Shown one piece after another: positions 47,757-62,700 of a stretch of DNA of 64,000 nt. This DNA is from Atriophallophorus winterbourni (lineage: Eukaryota; Platyhelminthes; Trematoda; Plagiorchiida; Microphallidae): contig JACCGJ010015001.1 of NCBI GenBank assembly GCA_013407085.1, forward strand, positions 1-64,000, in the 5' to 3' direction. The translations under genes were made by a program, and so were the position numbers. Each line of letters starts with the position of its first letter. The stretch's first letter is position 1. The notes beneath the pieces were generated by a model. It was not told the DNA's origin, made no database searches, and saw only the letters and a list, made by a program, of their open reading frames with translations.

Positions 47757-50700
47757 CTACGCGTGGTACAGGAAGTACACAAGAACAACACGAAAAACGG
47801 GGAAAACACGTAAAAATAGCAACAAAACAGCGCGAAAATGGCAACACCATACAACATAACAATAACGACAGCACCGAATTAGCGAGGGTGTGGGGGAGAG
47901 AAAAATTGAAATAAATAGATGTATAAATATCGTAACAAAAATTAAATGAAAAGCACAGAAATGTCTAGTCTATAAAGCAACAAAGGAATCAAGGCTGCCA
48001 GTTACATAACAGATCAATTTAGGTGTACATGTGGTTTAATAAAATGACTAATGTTAGACTGAGAACATTAGAGGTTGAGTGGTGAGCCATGATCAATTGA
48101 ATGCCATCATATCATATCATTAAGCTAAGGTTGATGATGTAAGCGACTCCTTAGTAATCATTCGATTGGAGAAAGTAAGATCGACATCAGCGATCGTGGA
48201 AAGACTAATATTGCGTCCGGCATCAAGGTGCAAGTAAATTACAATGACGAAAGGAAAATAGCTTCATGTTTCGACAACTAAGGTCACCGTTTGAACGAAA
48301 GAAGCAAGAATAAACGTGATAGAAAGATTGCTATCTCACAGGTCACAAAAGTGAACCGTTTTCGCGAAATGTTGGTTATATTCGGAGAAAAAATCGAGGG
48401 GTTATGCGATTAGTCGACAAACAAGAATGTTGCGCTTCGTAGCATTAGATCTGGTCGGATATCCAGCAGAGATGTATGTATGTATGTATGATGTATGAAA
48501 GCACAAGCCTGATCCAGGCAAAGTGCCGCACAGTCAGAGACTGCACGTGGGCTGAGATACTGTCAGGTTGCCCAGACCTAGACAGATATGACAAAATAAA
48601 TAGAAAGAAAATAGGGATAATGCAACGTAACTTCACGAAACGGATATAAATTTCACGAGATATGGCTGTAAACACCGGGGGTCTACTGTGCAGTTACTAA
48701 CCTTTTTATGCGATAAATAGTTTCGAAAAATAATAACATGCGCTAAAAAATCACATAAATGTTTGTGCTCATAAGCCACGTTGCATGTCTTGTAATCAGT
48801 AATTTTCGAATAATATCACTCGAAACTTAAAGATAGTCGACGCAACAGCTAACTACTGGTTGGGTGTCAACCAGCTGGGCTAGTCACAGAACAACATGAA
48901 GCAAACGATACGAAACATTCGGAAAACTTACCGTAGCGTTTTGCGAATGCTTTGCAATTCGCGTTCAGAAATCTGTCTCGCATCATTCGACTCGTCCAGT
49001 TCGCGCTGCAATCGGCGGGTGATGGCCTTGAGGCGAACATTTTCCTCGTCCACACTTTCCATATCTCGTCGGATACGCTTCAACGAGGCCTGGGCTTTCT
49101 CGCAAGCCTCTTTCGACAATTCCGCGGCACGCTTCTCATCTTCGCTCTAGGTTCGTGGAAAAAAATAAAGATTAATCGGGGAAAAAGCGGACACGTATCA
49201 AGTGTTTGGAAAACACAACCAACCTGCATGGTTAATTCTTTGACACGTTTCTCTAGTCGACGATACGCCTTGGACACATTCATTCGCTCAGCTTTCTCTG
49301 CCTCCAGTTGTTCGTCGTATGCAGACAAGCGAGCGTCCAAGGCGGCCAACTGCGTTTTGTAACGACGGTTTCCTTCCTTTTCTGCTTCTACGAGACGGTC
49401 ACGAAGTTCCTTGACCTGAAAGGAAAATTGTATCGTGAGAATGTTATAGTAAAAAATACCTCTCGGGTCAGAAAATTTGATACGGCAACTACAAACAGGT
49501 TCGCCGTTGTATCTAACAAACCCTCGGCTTGACAGATAAGCGTCGAAGAAATGGGAAAATCTTAGAGTATAAAATCATCATCCTGCAGTTAGGTTAAGTG
49601 CCGCACATTCTGAGAGCGTACATGGGCTAAGACAATGTTACGCAACCCGGGCCTTGACAGATATATAAGGAATGTATAGTGACAGTGCGCCTGCAGCGTG
49701 TTGTCGCAAAAAGTTCATTACTCGGGGCGATAATTTTAGAGAAAGAAACTGCATGATGCAAGCAGATCCATGCTATGAACACTACCGTACAATAGCAGTG
49801 TTTTCTATTTGAAAAGAAAATAGCCTACTCATGTTAATTGGCATCGCAACTGAGCTGTGATTGTCAATCAATTGATTGAAAACATGCACAAGCTGGCTAA
49901 TATTGGTGGGTGAACGAATAAATGTAAAGAACATAGAAGGCACGAGGATATTGAGTAACCTCCGTGAACAAAGGAAGCAAACATCCCCAGTCCTTTTCCT
50001 TCGGTGTAAAATCAAGCGCTAGTGGTGGAGCATTACCAGAGCTCTGCACATATTTTGTAAATTAATACAAAAATGCAACCACACCACAGCTCATGTTCAG
50101 TCTGATCTAAAGAGCGGGAAAACGAGTACGGGAACTAACCTGTTTTTCGAGGGAAGCACGTTGCGATTCAATGCGCGTAACATTATTGCGTTCTGTGCTG
50201 AGTTCAGTCTGAGCTTGCTCGGCTTGCACTAACAACCGCTTGTATCGTTCCTCGGTGGCATCAAGTGCAGCTTGCGTCTCCTCCAATTGGTCTTCCACGG
50301 AAACTAGGCGAGCGTCTTGACGGCGCTTCTCTTCGACAGCATTATTTCTGCGAAGAGTAACGGGAGTGATCAGTTTCGACGAAGCACGATAGCACAGGTT
50401 TTGGAAAAGAAAAGTGTAGTAATAATCAAGCCAATACCAGCGCCATCGTTTTAGCGAGATTGAACGCTCAAAATCAGAAAAGAGGAATGGAAAAGTTTTA
50501 TTCGAATATATTGGAGATTTCGTTATGGATAAATAGCAACTAAATATTATACATATCATGTTAATAGCAAGTTCATTCTGGCAAAGATATCTCAAATCAC
50601 GTGACATGAATGGCCTTCGACGACCGTGTGGACAGTAATATTATATGCACGAACGTGCAATTGTACAGTGCATTTTGTGCTGTGCAGCTAACACTGTGCT

Positions 50701-53700
50701 ACATTGATTGGGCACTGATAATGAGGTGAATGCTGAAACAGGCTGGAGTCTCATTATCATTTGAATTTTCTTTCACCCATCTGTCAAGGCCTGGTCAGTA
50801 TCTTAGTCCACGTGCAGCCTGACTGTGCGCACTTTGCCTGGATCAGGCCTATGCTTTCACACAGAATATAATATACATCGATGCGTTTTATAAAGGCAAG
50901 AGCGGTTAAAAAGGGTGCATCCCAGGTATTTACACACGGACGCGAACACTCCAGTTCATTTATTATATAAGTTAACTTGGATCCACTATGTGGTGCGGAC
51001 GTCCAAGCTGATTAACAGTAGCTCCGAAGTATACCTTCGTGCAGTTTTAAATTCGCCCGAGAGTTGATTATTGCCATACTGGAGCATGCGTTTAACCCTG
51101 AAACTCCGCTACGTATTGAAATGAATGGGCACCTATTATGGTGGGAAATATAGTCTAGCAGCCTGGTAGGCCAAACCGCGGTAGAGGGAACCATAGCACA
51201 TGTAACGCTTTAAGCAAATAAAACCGGAGACAAGCAAAGACAAAGTGACCGTTCGGGCTGTACTCGGACCTTACGTAAAATTCACATTCAGCCAGATGGT
51301 TGTCTCTACAGAATTATTGGAGTAAGAGGTTACCATTGCAAGGGCAACGATGCACTGCAAAATAAACTTTTTGGTATTAATGTTGATAAAAAGAAGCAAA
51401 TCAAGCTAGTTTTACGGATACCGAACTGCCGATTTCCGAAACGGATACTTTTGCGAGCACGTGGTAAGCTGCCGGTGTAATGCTGATGATGGTGAAAGGC
51501 TGGACTCAGGGGACCAAATAACAAAAATACGTTAAATAAGGAAATATATCGCAGTGGTATCGCGCAGTTACTTTAAACAGCACAACACGGCACACAAATA
51601 ATTCGTAACATTACGTACTTGCCAGTATTGGCTGCTTGTAGTTCTTCTGTAAGCTCATCCAAATTGGTACGAAGAGTACGCACCATACGTTCGGAAGCCT
51701 GCAACTCTTCTTGAAGCTGGTTCTTCTCCGTTTCAAATGTGCGATATTTCTTTTCCATTTCCTTCAACGCTTCCGTTACTTGCTCCTTCGCTCGGAGCGC
51801 TTCCTCCAACTCACGCTGTGCGCTACCGCCAAGACTCTGGAATTTCTTCAGTTGTTTCACAGCTTCGTCCTTCTGACGAGAAGCAACATCCAAACGTTGT
51901 TTGGTGTCCACCAATTCGGCCTCAAGCTTTTTGCGGGTGGCCAAATGACCGGAAGCCCGATTGCGTTCGTCCTCCAATTCAGCTTCAAGTTCACGAAGTT
52001 GTTTGATCGCAGAACGGCGCTGCTCTTCCATCAAACCATCCTTCGAAGCTAGTTCATTCTCCAATTGTGTTTTGACAGCATTTAGTTGCACCTATGGAAA
52101 ATTACAGGAACATTAATGGCACCGCGACATATTTCAAAAACAAATGCGCAGTTGGATCGAAACGTACTTCAACACGTTGTCTTTCCATCGTCACCGTGGA
52201 AACCTCGTCCTCCAGTTCTTCTACTTGCTGCCGTGCTTCACGAAGCTGTTGCTCGAGTTGATAGTTTGCCTTCTCTAATCCGACAATGCTCTTTCCCGTA
52301 TCATCTCTATTCGAGCCTAATTCCTCGAGCTCTCGAGCCAAACTGGCGCGCTGGCGCTCCGTGTCTTCCAATCGATCTTTCAGTTCGTCAACTTCATTCC
52401 GGTACATTAGAACACGCGTATCACGATCCTGCATTTCACGCTCCATGGTTTCCTTCTCAGCCTGTAGTTTGTTGACCTGGTTCATGGCCTCGGCGTGTGC
52501 AGCTTCCAGTTTCTTCACTTTGCGTTCGTTGTTGGTTTGGTCGGAACGTTGAGCACCCAGTGCGTGATTGGCATCCTCAAGCTGAAAGTACCAGCATGAA
52601 GAGATAGATATGAACATTTCCTTACAAAATTATCAGTAAGTGCAAGGAATGGTTTCTACCAAGAAACAAGAATAAAGGCGTCTCATATGCAAAATATTTG
52701 CGCAGATAAGCGATCGTAGAAATGATGCGGTATTGCAATAAACGGAGTGGAAAGTAAGAACGATTGGAATAATCTTACCTCGCTCTGGAGTTTCTTTCTC
52801 GATCGCTCCAGACGGTCCACTTGAGCCGTTAACTCGTCGATGCGGTTTGTGGCTACATCCAGTTCTCGTGAGAGACGTTTTTTGTCATTCTCCGCTTGCT
52901 CAAGCTGCAAGACGTCATCTTCGACTTTTTTCTTCGCCTCTTGCATCTGTAAAGTTGAAAAATTTACAAAAGGTAGAAAAGTTTGTGGGGAGTGATAAGT
53001 AAGCAGGTTGAACTTTGAGAAACACCCGTGAAAGTTGATGAACACTAGGGTAAATGACATGAGCTGAATCAATGCAAAAACGGGTGAAAAACCACAAGGG
53101 AACTGAAGGTAATATAAGATTACAATAGGGTGAAATGACTAAAATGTATTGGGGCTATTGTTGAGAGATGTGACGAAGTATTCATAACAAATTCAGCGTC
53201 TGAGGAGATCTCCAATTCACGACTGCGAATCATGACAGTACCTAATTCTGTGCACCAAATGTAGAGGTTATTGTAAGACCTATGCTGAAGTATGTATGTA
53301 TTCTGAATGAGATATCAAGCCTGATCCAGGGAAAGTGCCGCACAGTCACAGGTTGCACGTGGGCGAAGATACTCTCAGGTTGCCCAGGCCTAGACAGATA
53401 TGAGGAAGAAAAAAGAACAGGAAATGGTAGTGAGATTGCAGCCTGTTTCAGCATGCAGCTTACTATCTATGGCCAATCAATTTAGCACGGTGTTAGCCGC
53501 ACAGCACAGAGTACTACACGATTGCACATCCGTGCATCCGAGCTCATGAGCCGGCGGTAACTCAAGACTAAAATCTGAAAGTACACCAACAAAATCAGAT
53601 GAGTGAGAAACGAGAAAGGATGCAAAAGGATTTCCAAAACGTTAGGCTAAATCAACATACTTGCATGTTCAATGTTTGCACGTGCTTCTCCAAGGCAAGT

Positions 53701-56700
53701 TTGCTTTGCATTTCAGCTTCGAGGGCATCTTTGATGCCTTCGCGCTCGTCTTCAACTTGCCGGATCAACGATTGCAGCGTCAATTTGGAACGAGTTTCTT
53801 CTTCCAATCGAGTGCGTAGCTCGTTTAATTCGCTGGTCAACGCGGACTCAGCACGCGTGGCACGCGCCAGTTTAGACTCGATGTCTTCTAGTGAACTTGT
53901 CAATGCTTCATTATCTGACAAGGCTTTCATCAGACGACCGTCCAAGTCACTTCGTAGTGTTTCCAGCTCCTGTATCTTGACACTGGCTTCCGTGTATTGT
54001 TGCTCACCTTGGCGACGGCGTTTTTCAGACTCGGTTCTAGAATCGGAGCGCAATTTGAACATTAGTCCATGGAAAACGGTTCATCGAGGAGTTAACAAAC
54101 AGCAGCATTCAAGGTTTACAGCACCATACATGTTGAGTAAAAATAGCACGAAACTAGTTGAGGTGAGTGTGTTGAGAAAGTGTACGAACAGATGTCCATG
54201 CTTATGCTGCTTACCAGAGTAATTCCTTTTCTATTTTTGGTTTAGCTATCGGCAATTCGTCTGATTTTCGGCATTTTTAAATCCTGGCTAGAACTTTCAG
54301 ACATTGTGCCTTCACGCAACAGTAATAATTCTGTATTGCGCATGTGGTACCGTGTTGAATCGATTCCATACCGTTACTAAGCTGTATACTTTACTTTACT
54401 CTTGTACGACTATCTCCACTTCGAGGATGAGCCGGCTTCAATGAAGATTCTTGGCAATTTGGGTACGAAGCGGCTTCCCCAGCACCACTCGGCGTTTGTC
54501 CGAGTCAGCTTCTCCAGCCTTTGCTTAACCAAGTGCGACCTGCACGGCAACAGGGAGTTGCCAGAAAGAGGTGGTGTGTACCAACTAACCGTCTACCAGA
54601 CTCTGTTCCAGATTTGTCCTTAGGGTTTTCTCCAGAAGCCTTTCCCGCGATCCGGTATCCCGCAAGGCAGCGGAGGTTTAAAATCAGGGTTTTCCTTCCC
54701 TTAGATGAAATGCCCTACCAGGCTAACGAGCTCCATCTGCCCGAAGCAAACTGGTTTTCAGGCGCTACTCACTCGCCCTTGCCCCTTCTCCTGTTGGTAG
54801 AAGCCGTTCCGCCGGGCTCGGGGAGCCACTCGTGCAGTCCAGAAGCTGGACTTGATTGTCAGAGGCTATTTGAGACGCGTGCCATATGGGAGCATTTTAT
54901 AAACAGTGGGAGCTTATCCCAACTGCCACCCCCGGCTATGCCAACCTACTAAGCTACTAAGCTGTATGCAGAAACACGATTGAGTTTCACCATTATTTTT
55001 TCTAACTTATATCTGTCTAAACTTGCGCAACTAGACAGTATCCCAACCCACAGACAGTCTGTGCTTCAATTTGCCCGGATCCATGCTTGTGCTTTCATAG
55101 ACATATACATATACTACGGAAATAGCAGAAAACGATACTAGTGAAAAATAATAGTCGCTGTATAAACAAGGGATGATTACGCAAACGAAATGCACACATC
55201 AAAGGTATTTCGGCGCATCCGCTGAGACAGAAAGTACAGCGTACAAACCGTCCCAGCAGAAAAATGTAAAAATAACTTGCTTTGCAGCTTGCAAGGATTG
55301 AAGTTGCTTTTGCAAATCTTCTATGGTAGCATCCTGTTGAACTTTCGTCTGTTCGAGCGAAGACTTATGCTTTTTCGCTAGCTCCAGCTGTTCGTTCAAA
55401 GTTTCCATGGCTTGGGAGTGATTTTTCCGCATGTCTTGGATGGCGGTTTCATGAGCTCTGCAACGAAAAAGAATAACAGCGAGTAGAAACCAGCAATTAG
55501 AAAAACGATGGTACAATCGCGTTCAACTCATCATACACAGTCATTGCTTCAGTTTGACGACGCATGGCGCTGACGTCAGCCTCGAATTTTCGCAACGCTT
55601 CCGTCTGTGCCACAGAGTTCGATCCACTTTCAATCAGTTCCATACGCAACGCCTCGGCCTCCTCACTATAGTTACGTCTTTCTTCCTCGGCTTTCACACG
55701 TTTTTCACGCTCTGAATTGATATCGTCTTTCAATTCTTGTATGAGGGAATCATTTTCTCGGATCTAGCAAATCAAATCAAAATAAAGCATATGATAATTA
55801 GGAAAGCATAGAAGACTAGTTGCATGCAACAGTTGTACATTAAATTACTGACAAAACTGCTTTAAAATTTGGCGCATGTTCACTTTTGAGCATGTGATCG
55901 CTAGCTCATTGCTACGCAATAAGACCCTATCAAGAAGTCATTAAATCACGATATGCCATGGTAAAATTGGATAGTAAAATAAGTGGTCTTGTAGGGCGAA
56001 TCTGTCGATCTGACAAATCTCAGAAAACTATCTAGGTAGCTTGCTAACAACGATGCATGTATGCATGTGTGTGCGAATGCTTGTGTTTGCAAGTATGTAT
56101 ACATGACCGGCATGGCTTTGCAATTTTGAAGTACTTCTGTACTGCTCACATAACAACGTGTTAACTTGATGTGATAAAGGCGCAGAGCTGCATACGGAAA
56201 CAGGCTGAAGTCTCAATGCCACTTGCTCTTTTCCTTTGTCTGTCTAGGCCTAGGCAACCTGACAGTATCTTGGCCCAAGCAAAGCCTGACTGTATGGCAC
56301 TTTGCCTGTATACAGGCTTGTGATTTCATACTTCAATACAAACATGTATGGATGTGCGTGTGCATATATGCACACATGTATGTCTGATGTATGAAAGCAC
56401 AAGCCTGATCCAGGCAAAATGCGCAGTCACAGACTGCACACGGGCTAAGCTACTGTCAGGTTACCGAGGCCTAGACAGGTATGGGAAACGAAAAAAGCAA
56501 TGGCAGTGAGACCCCCACTTGTTTTTGCATGCAGATCACTACCGGTGGCAATTTAATTTAGCACGGTTAGCTTAACAGCACAAAAGTGCCGCACAATTGC
56601 ACCTCCGTGTGCGAGGTTTAGGTGGATGATGATTAGATAAATATCGTGCGTTTAGCATCAAGAATGGATTAGCCGGCCTCAAAAACCGTCTTGCGAGTGA

Positions 56701-59700
56701 CGCTGTATCATGAAATACCTTGGGTTAAGTTGCCTCTAGAGCAACAGTTAGTGTTTGTTACAGTAAAGCTCTTTAAAACTTTATCACTCGCCTATGAAAC
56801 AGTTGACCGGAATAGTATGAGGAACCAGCTATATTCAATTATTTCCACGAAGCCTCTGTGAAAATGGTATGTCTTACAAAGTTTCTTTTCTTCAGACTGA
56901 TTTCTCCGTTACTGGGTAACGAGTTAGACCTAATCAGAGCGCCAAACACCAGACTTTACCTCTTTGTCAGGATGTGGAGGTCCACTGGGTTTGTCCACTA
57001 CACCTAAGCGGGCCAGGAACTGGACTAGGTTATTGGTGGCTTCAAGAGGGAGGATTTTAAACTGAAGCATTATACCAACATGCGTCTCTGCAAACACCCT
57101 TGGGACCTAGAGAAATCTTTGTTGTTCATTAGGCCTCTCCTGAGGTCAAAACTTCGACAGCTAAGCAGACTAAGAAAGTATGTATGTATGTATGTATGTA
57201 TGTATGTTTGTATGTATGTTTGCATGTATGTATGTACGTATGTTAGCATGTATGTATGTATGTATGTATGTATGTATGTATGTATGTATGTATGTATGTA
57301 TGCGTGTGTGCCCGCATGCATGTTTGTAAGTAAACATGGCAGCCAGACTTTGGGCACATTAGCGGTACCACGATTTTCAGTGTCACAATCCAAGCGAGAT
57401 TGCGAAGCAGTGTTACTCACCTTCTTGGCTGCTTCAGCTCGAGCGAAAATCTCGTCGTCCAGACGACTTTGAAGCTGAACCAATTCCGTCTCTAGTCTAT
57501 TGATTTGTGCCTGTGACTCCTCTAGTTTACGTTGATGTTCCACATTAAGCTCCGACTTCTCGGCTGTTTCAGTCTCTAAACGGCGCTTGGATCGCTCAAG
57601 ATCCTGTTTGGATTTTTGCTCACGACTCAGCTTATCCTCAAGCTCTTGAATTGAGCTTTCGTACTTCGCCTTGAGTTTGTTCAAATGTTTGTTACGTTCC
57701 TCCTCTTCAGCCAGCTGATTTAGTAAATCATCGGCCCGATCACTAATCACTTTCTTGTCTCGTGTGAGCTTATCAAGCTTGTCTTTAACGTTGATGTAAT
57801 CGGCGTTGAGCTCATTCATGCGCTGTTCGATCGTCCCCTTTTCAACTTGCATCTTTTGCCGTTGTTGTTCCTCGGCTTCAAGCTGATCGGTCAAGTCGGC
57901 AACCTGCAAATGGTGATCGAGAGTAACCGTAGCATTAGTGACAATATTAACACAAGTGTAAGCTGTTGCGCCTGTAAACGTGCACTTGCCTGTTGTTTCA
58001 AACGCTTTTGCTCTTCCGTCATGATTTCCAACTTTTTCTTCTCTTCCGCGCCACGGTTCTGTAATTCCGTATAATCGTCGTCGATCGCTTGCAGCTTTTC
58101 TAACAATCGACCATGTTCCTAGAAAAAAGGCGAAGACGATGAGAGAATGGCTAGAACAACCTCCTAACACCAAGGTGCATCGTTAAATTGCGGACAAAAT
58201 AAATCTTGGTGTGTAGCAAACCACAACAGTGCGGACAAGTAAAGAGCCACGATCATTGACTGCACGAAGGTTGAGATAATGTAGAGAATCATAGAACTAG
58301 ACATGATAATGGCTTAATTGCTAGGTGATTAAATTGGGAAGACGCACAGATAGCCATAAGATATAAAGAAAGATCGGACCATCATCATTCGCCGTCAATC
58401 AGCCTCAATTTTAGAATTCTGCAATGCCTACGAGCAAAGGGGCCAGATTAATCTTGGTAGTTATTGTGATACATGAATTCCATCGGAACACGTTAGAGTA
58501 GGGGATAATTTGAAACTACTTTACCTTCAAACATTAAAGGTAAAGTCGTCACTGATTAGATTTGTTAAGCCACGATCATCATCATCATCATGAAGCACAA
58601 GTCTGGAGCCAGACAAAGTGCCAAGCAATATGAAGCAGGAAAAGCAGATAAGCCACGATAACCAACATTCACTTTTATATGTGTCGATGATATTCGAATA
58701 TGCGTACCGCTTGTAAATTCATGTTGGATTCGTGCTCTTGTGTCAGCTCGGAATTCAACTGATTCTTCTCCTTGGTCAGTTTGTCGCAAGCACGCTGGAG
58801 ATCAGCCAGCTCAGCGTTGACCTTCTCGAGAGCTTCGCGTGCCTAAAAATTCAAGTTTAATGGATAATTATTTGTGTACATGCAATATGTTCAAAAGTGA
58901 TACATCGAAAGTAGCTAAATAGGGTTCGTGCAACGAACCAAGATGATCAAAAACAGAATAACAGAGTGATACCAATTGCAAGCAATCCAAAAACTTCAAT
59001 GGCGAATGTGGAGTATGCGAGGAACACAACCCACCGCTTTTTAGGAACTATTTCGGTTTTGCACAGGTAACTCCGTTCTAAATTGAAACATCGGCATTGG
59101 GTTGCGTGCAATAACACGCTACAGACTTACTGCAATTTTGATTTTTTGATATCTGACTAGGCCTGGGTAACCTCTCAGTATTTTAGACTGTGCATAGTCC
59201 TTGTTTAAGTGCCAAGGGGTTTCTGTTTCGTGATTCCGTACTGTTGAGGTTTCACTGTGCGTGGTTTACTAGATTGTGCTGTACTGTAGTGCTGAGAAAT
59301 TGCTCAGCCTTTTGAGGGAAACCTCTGAAGAGGTGCATCACTCTCAGCATCAAAATCTATAGAACACATTTACCGCAAGAGGAAAACGTTCCGAGGTATG
59401 AAACCAGGAGAAAAAGAAAGCTCCGCATAGTTATTAACTGCGTGCACGGTGAAATACTGACAGGTTGATGAGGCGTAGACAAATAATACGGATTAAAATT
59501 AAACTAAACTAAATGTTGCCGAGAAAAAAAGGTAAGGTTAATTCTCTCGAAAGGTACAAGCAAGACAGATATTAAGCGCAACTTTGACGCATCAAATGAG
59601 CGCAAGAGAAAAGGGGGTGAACATACTTTACGTAGTTCATCTTCCTTGGCGGCCACAATCTCTTCCTGGCGAGTGACCACAAGTAGTGGTCTGATTTTGG

Positions 59701-62700
59701 TGAAAAGTCGCCACCATGACCAATTTCGTAGTTTCAAGTAAGCCACACAATTACGTTGAATAAGAGTGACGGCTTGAAGATCTCGTTTCCGCATTTCTTG
59801 AGCACTACATTGAGCGAAAAAGGACGAGTTATTCATCGTAAAATTGTTTCGCGAGAAAATGTGTGGATAGAATCACGAATCTGAAGACGTATACATAACG
59901 CAATGTAGCTTATACGTAGAGACACCGTTAAAATAACCAGGCGCTGATAGATACAAGAGAAAGGTAACAGCGACAGTTATAATGCAGTGTTATCGCACAT
60001 AGCTTGGCGACATTGAAAATAAATTTTCTGTGATACTGCTTGTTGAAATTGACTGAACATTGCCGCAAAAATTAAGCGAGATGAAAGAATATCGCCGAGC
60101 AAAAGGCAAATGAAACATTTGAGACTTAAAAGCAGTCTAGGGCTCGTCAACCTGACAGTATCTCAGCTCACGTACAATCTATGACTGTGCGAAGCTTTGC
60201 CTGATTTTAGTGTTGTGATTTTATACCGAAACACTGTAAAGCATAACCTACAAGTTGGGGAAGACTAGATACTACTCACGACTGCTGATCATAGATCATG
60301 ATGCAGTCAGCGCGCAACGGGCACCTGCTGTCCGACGACTGCTTATCACTGTGAGCGCAGCGAATCTGACTGTTTAGTCATTCAAAAAGCTGTGTGAAAC
60401 ATGAAATCATCATGCACATGTGATGTACGTCCATGATCGACTTCGACTGAAGAAGGCCAACAACAACTCAATGATAATGACTAAAAACTCTTACTACCCT
60501 CCCAAACGTACCGTTTCGCTAGATAGCCCCGAGCACGAGCTTGGAAGCGGATAATGATGTCATTCAAACGGGTATCCCGGTTTTCTTCTAGCTGCGCTAA
60601 AACACCAGCCTTGAAAAATATCTTGCTGTGACCAAGCCGATAGAGAGACGGTTCAATATCCAGAAACTGCAACATTTTCATCGCCGCCTCTCGGCCATCC
60701 ATAAAGCCCTGAAAACAGAGCGCACGAGAAAGGTGAAATCAGATAAGAATAGCTTTTACGGTATAACGAGTTTCCAATGCATTATGACTGTATTGCAGTA
60801 AGCGACGAGAATTCGACAGAGTTCACCGGTGTTATGGTAAACAGCTGTGCAGCCATTGAGGTGATGTCTTGACAGGCGAGTCTTGAACTTGGCTAATCCA
60901 CATTATTTGAGGTTAATCACTATCGTTTCGAACGAGTTTTCACACACATGGTGACAGTGCAGCAAAATAGGATACAGGAATATAGGATCGTCCATGTTGT
61001 GGGTTGTATAGCAGTGGAACACCGGTATGCATGACCGATAAAAACCCCTCTTGAGGTGAAGCTTATGACATGTTGTTTACTGCGCTATTTCGTGTGATTG
61101 TCCTTAACGTAATTCGTACCACGTAGCTGGGTGGGTTGCTTATAGCATGCAGAGGGCACGCTGTAACAACTACTATCACTGGTAAGCAGTTTTAACTCAG
61201 AAAACCCCCAAACCATATGATTGCTGCTAACTCTTACTCGAGTTTTTGAATATTCTCGGGCAACCCAATGGTGCCTTGAGCCAAGCAGTTTTTATTCACC
61301 TCATGGGCGATCTTTTAAGCCCCAACCATGCAAACAAATAATCCCGAATGAGCTCAACTTTATCTGTGTGAGTCACATCAGTCGAAAAAATGCGGTATGG
61401 TAAGTGATGACGTACTCATTAAAATGTCCGCGGCATCGCAAATGAGCACTAGTATTATTACAATCTGTCAGTGCTTTATACAACGACGGACAACTAAGGT
61501 AGTTAAAGAATGCCGACCTCGATTGCGAACAATCTTTTGCCGACAACTGGTGGCCATCTTCACTCAAGATCGGTAAGATTTTGCAACTAGATAACAAGAT
61601 GGAACAATTGCGTCGTACATTCTACTTTTAACACATAGGGAAACACCTCAACCTCGCTATGAATGACCGGTGTTGGCCTGAATGCTGCACACGGTTTGAA
61701 TTTAGGTTTTACAAATCCACATATACCTGCACAGTAAAATCATGTGAGCCATTGAGCAGTCGAAATCACTATTAGGCACAGAATGCACAGCACAACGCAG
61801 CTTGGTTTTGCTTGCACGAGCCAAAACACAGTATAACTGAACATACATGTGACGCTATGCTATGCATGAAATCACAAACCTGATCCAGGCAAAGTGCCGC
61901 ACAGTCATAGACTGCACTTGGACTAAGATACTGTCAAGTTAGGCCTGGGCAACCTGACAGTATCTTAGCCCACGTGCAGTCTTCGACTGTGCGGCACTTT
62001 GCCTGGATCATGCTTGTGCTTTCATACATCATACATACATACATACATCTCTGCTGGATATCCGACCAGATCTAATGCTACGAAGCGCAACATTCTAGTT
62101 TGTCGACTAATCGCATAACCCCTCGATTTTTTTTCTCCGAATATAACCGGTTCACTTTTGTGACCTGTGAGACAACAATCTTTCTATCACGTTTATTCTT
62201 GCTTCTTTCGTTCAAACGGTGACCTTGGTTGCCGAAACATGAAGCTATTTTCCTTTCGTCATTTTAATTTACTTGCACCTTTATGGCTTGTGATATGATC
62301 CCGTTAAACATGTCTACACAGATATGAGAAAGGAAAATAGCAATGGCAGTGAGACTCCATCGTGTTTTCGCATGCAGCTCACTATCGGTGGCAAACTAAC
62401 TGAGTACGGAGTTGGCTTCACAGCACAGAAGTGATGCACGATTGCACATCCGTGGCGCTATGGTACGGTATATTGACCATAGGTATAGCCAAAGAGGAAG
62501 CCGAAATGTTGTGAATCAAAGTTTGATAAAACAATAATCGAACGAGGCATCCAATCCGGCAAATGTCATTTCAAATATACAACAGGTGCTACTGAAAAAG
62601 AACATCAGAATAACTGACCTTTGCGACTACGTTTGGCGTGATTATCTCATATCGTTGTCGGAACTCTTGGAACAACACACGAGACGGAAAACCTTGGCGA

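Noticed and set aside
47635..47859. Plus-strand 74-codon basic ORF
   Set aside because: Antisense shadow of the myosin tail exon and its acceptor tract.
53925..53935. Minus-strand CTGATGA in a myosin exon
   Set aside because: Coding sequence (rod); no GAAA-type core or helices.
52286..54222. Long plus-strand Ser/Arg-rich ORFs (also at 48,896 and 51,711)
   Set aside because: Antisense shadows of coiled-coil exons rich in Glu, Arg and Leu codons.
55275..55281. CAA|GTTATT as donor of the myosin exon 55,281-55,457
   Set aside because: Phase 0 does not match the phase-2 acceptor at 54,036 and would add a residue relative to the conserved rod.
57070..58173. Single 367-codon minus ORF read as one protein
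   Set aside because: It reads through a microsatellite intron and an 86-bp intron. Only 57,421-57,903 is exon in this frame.
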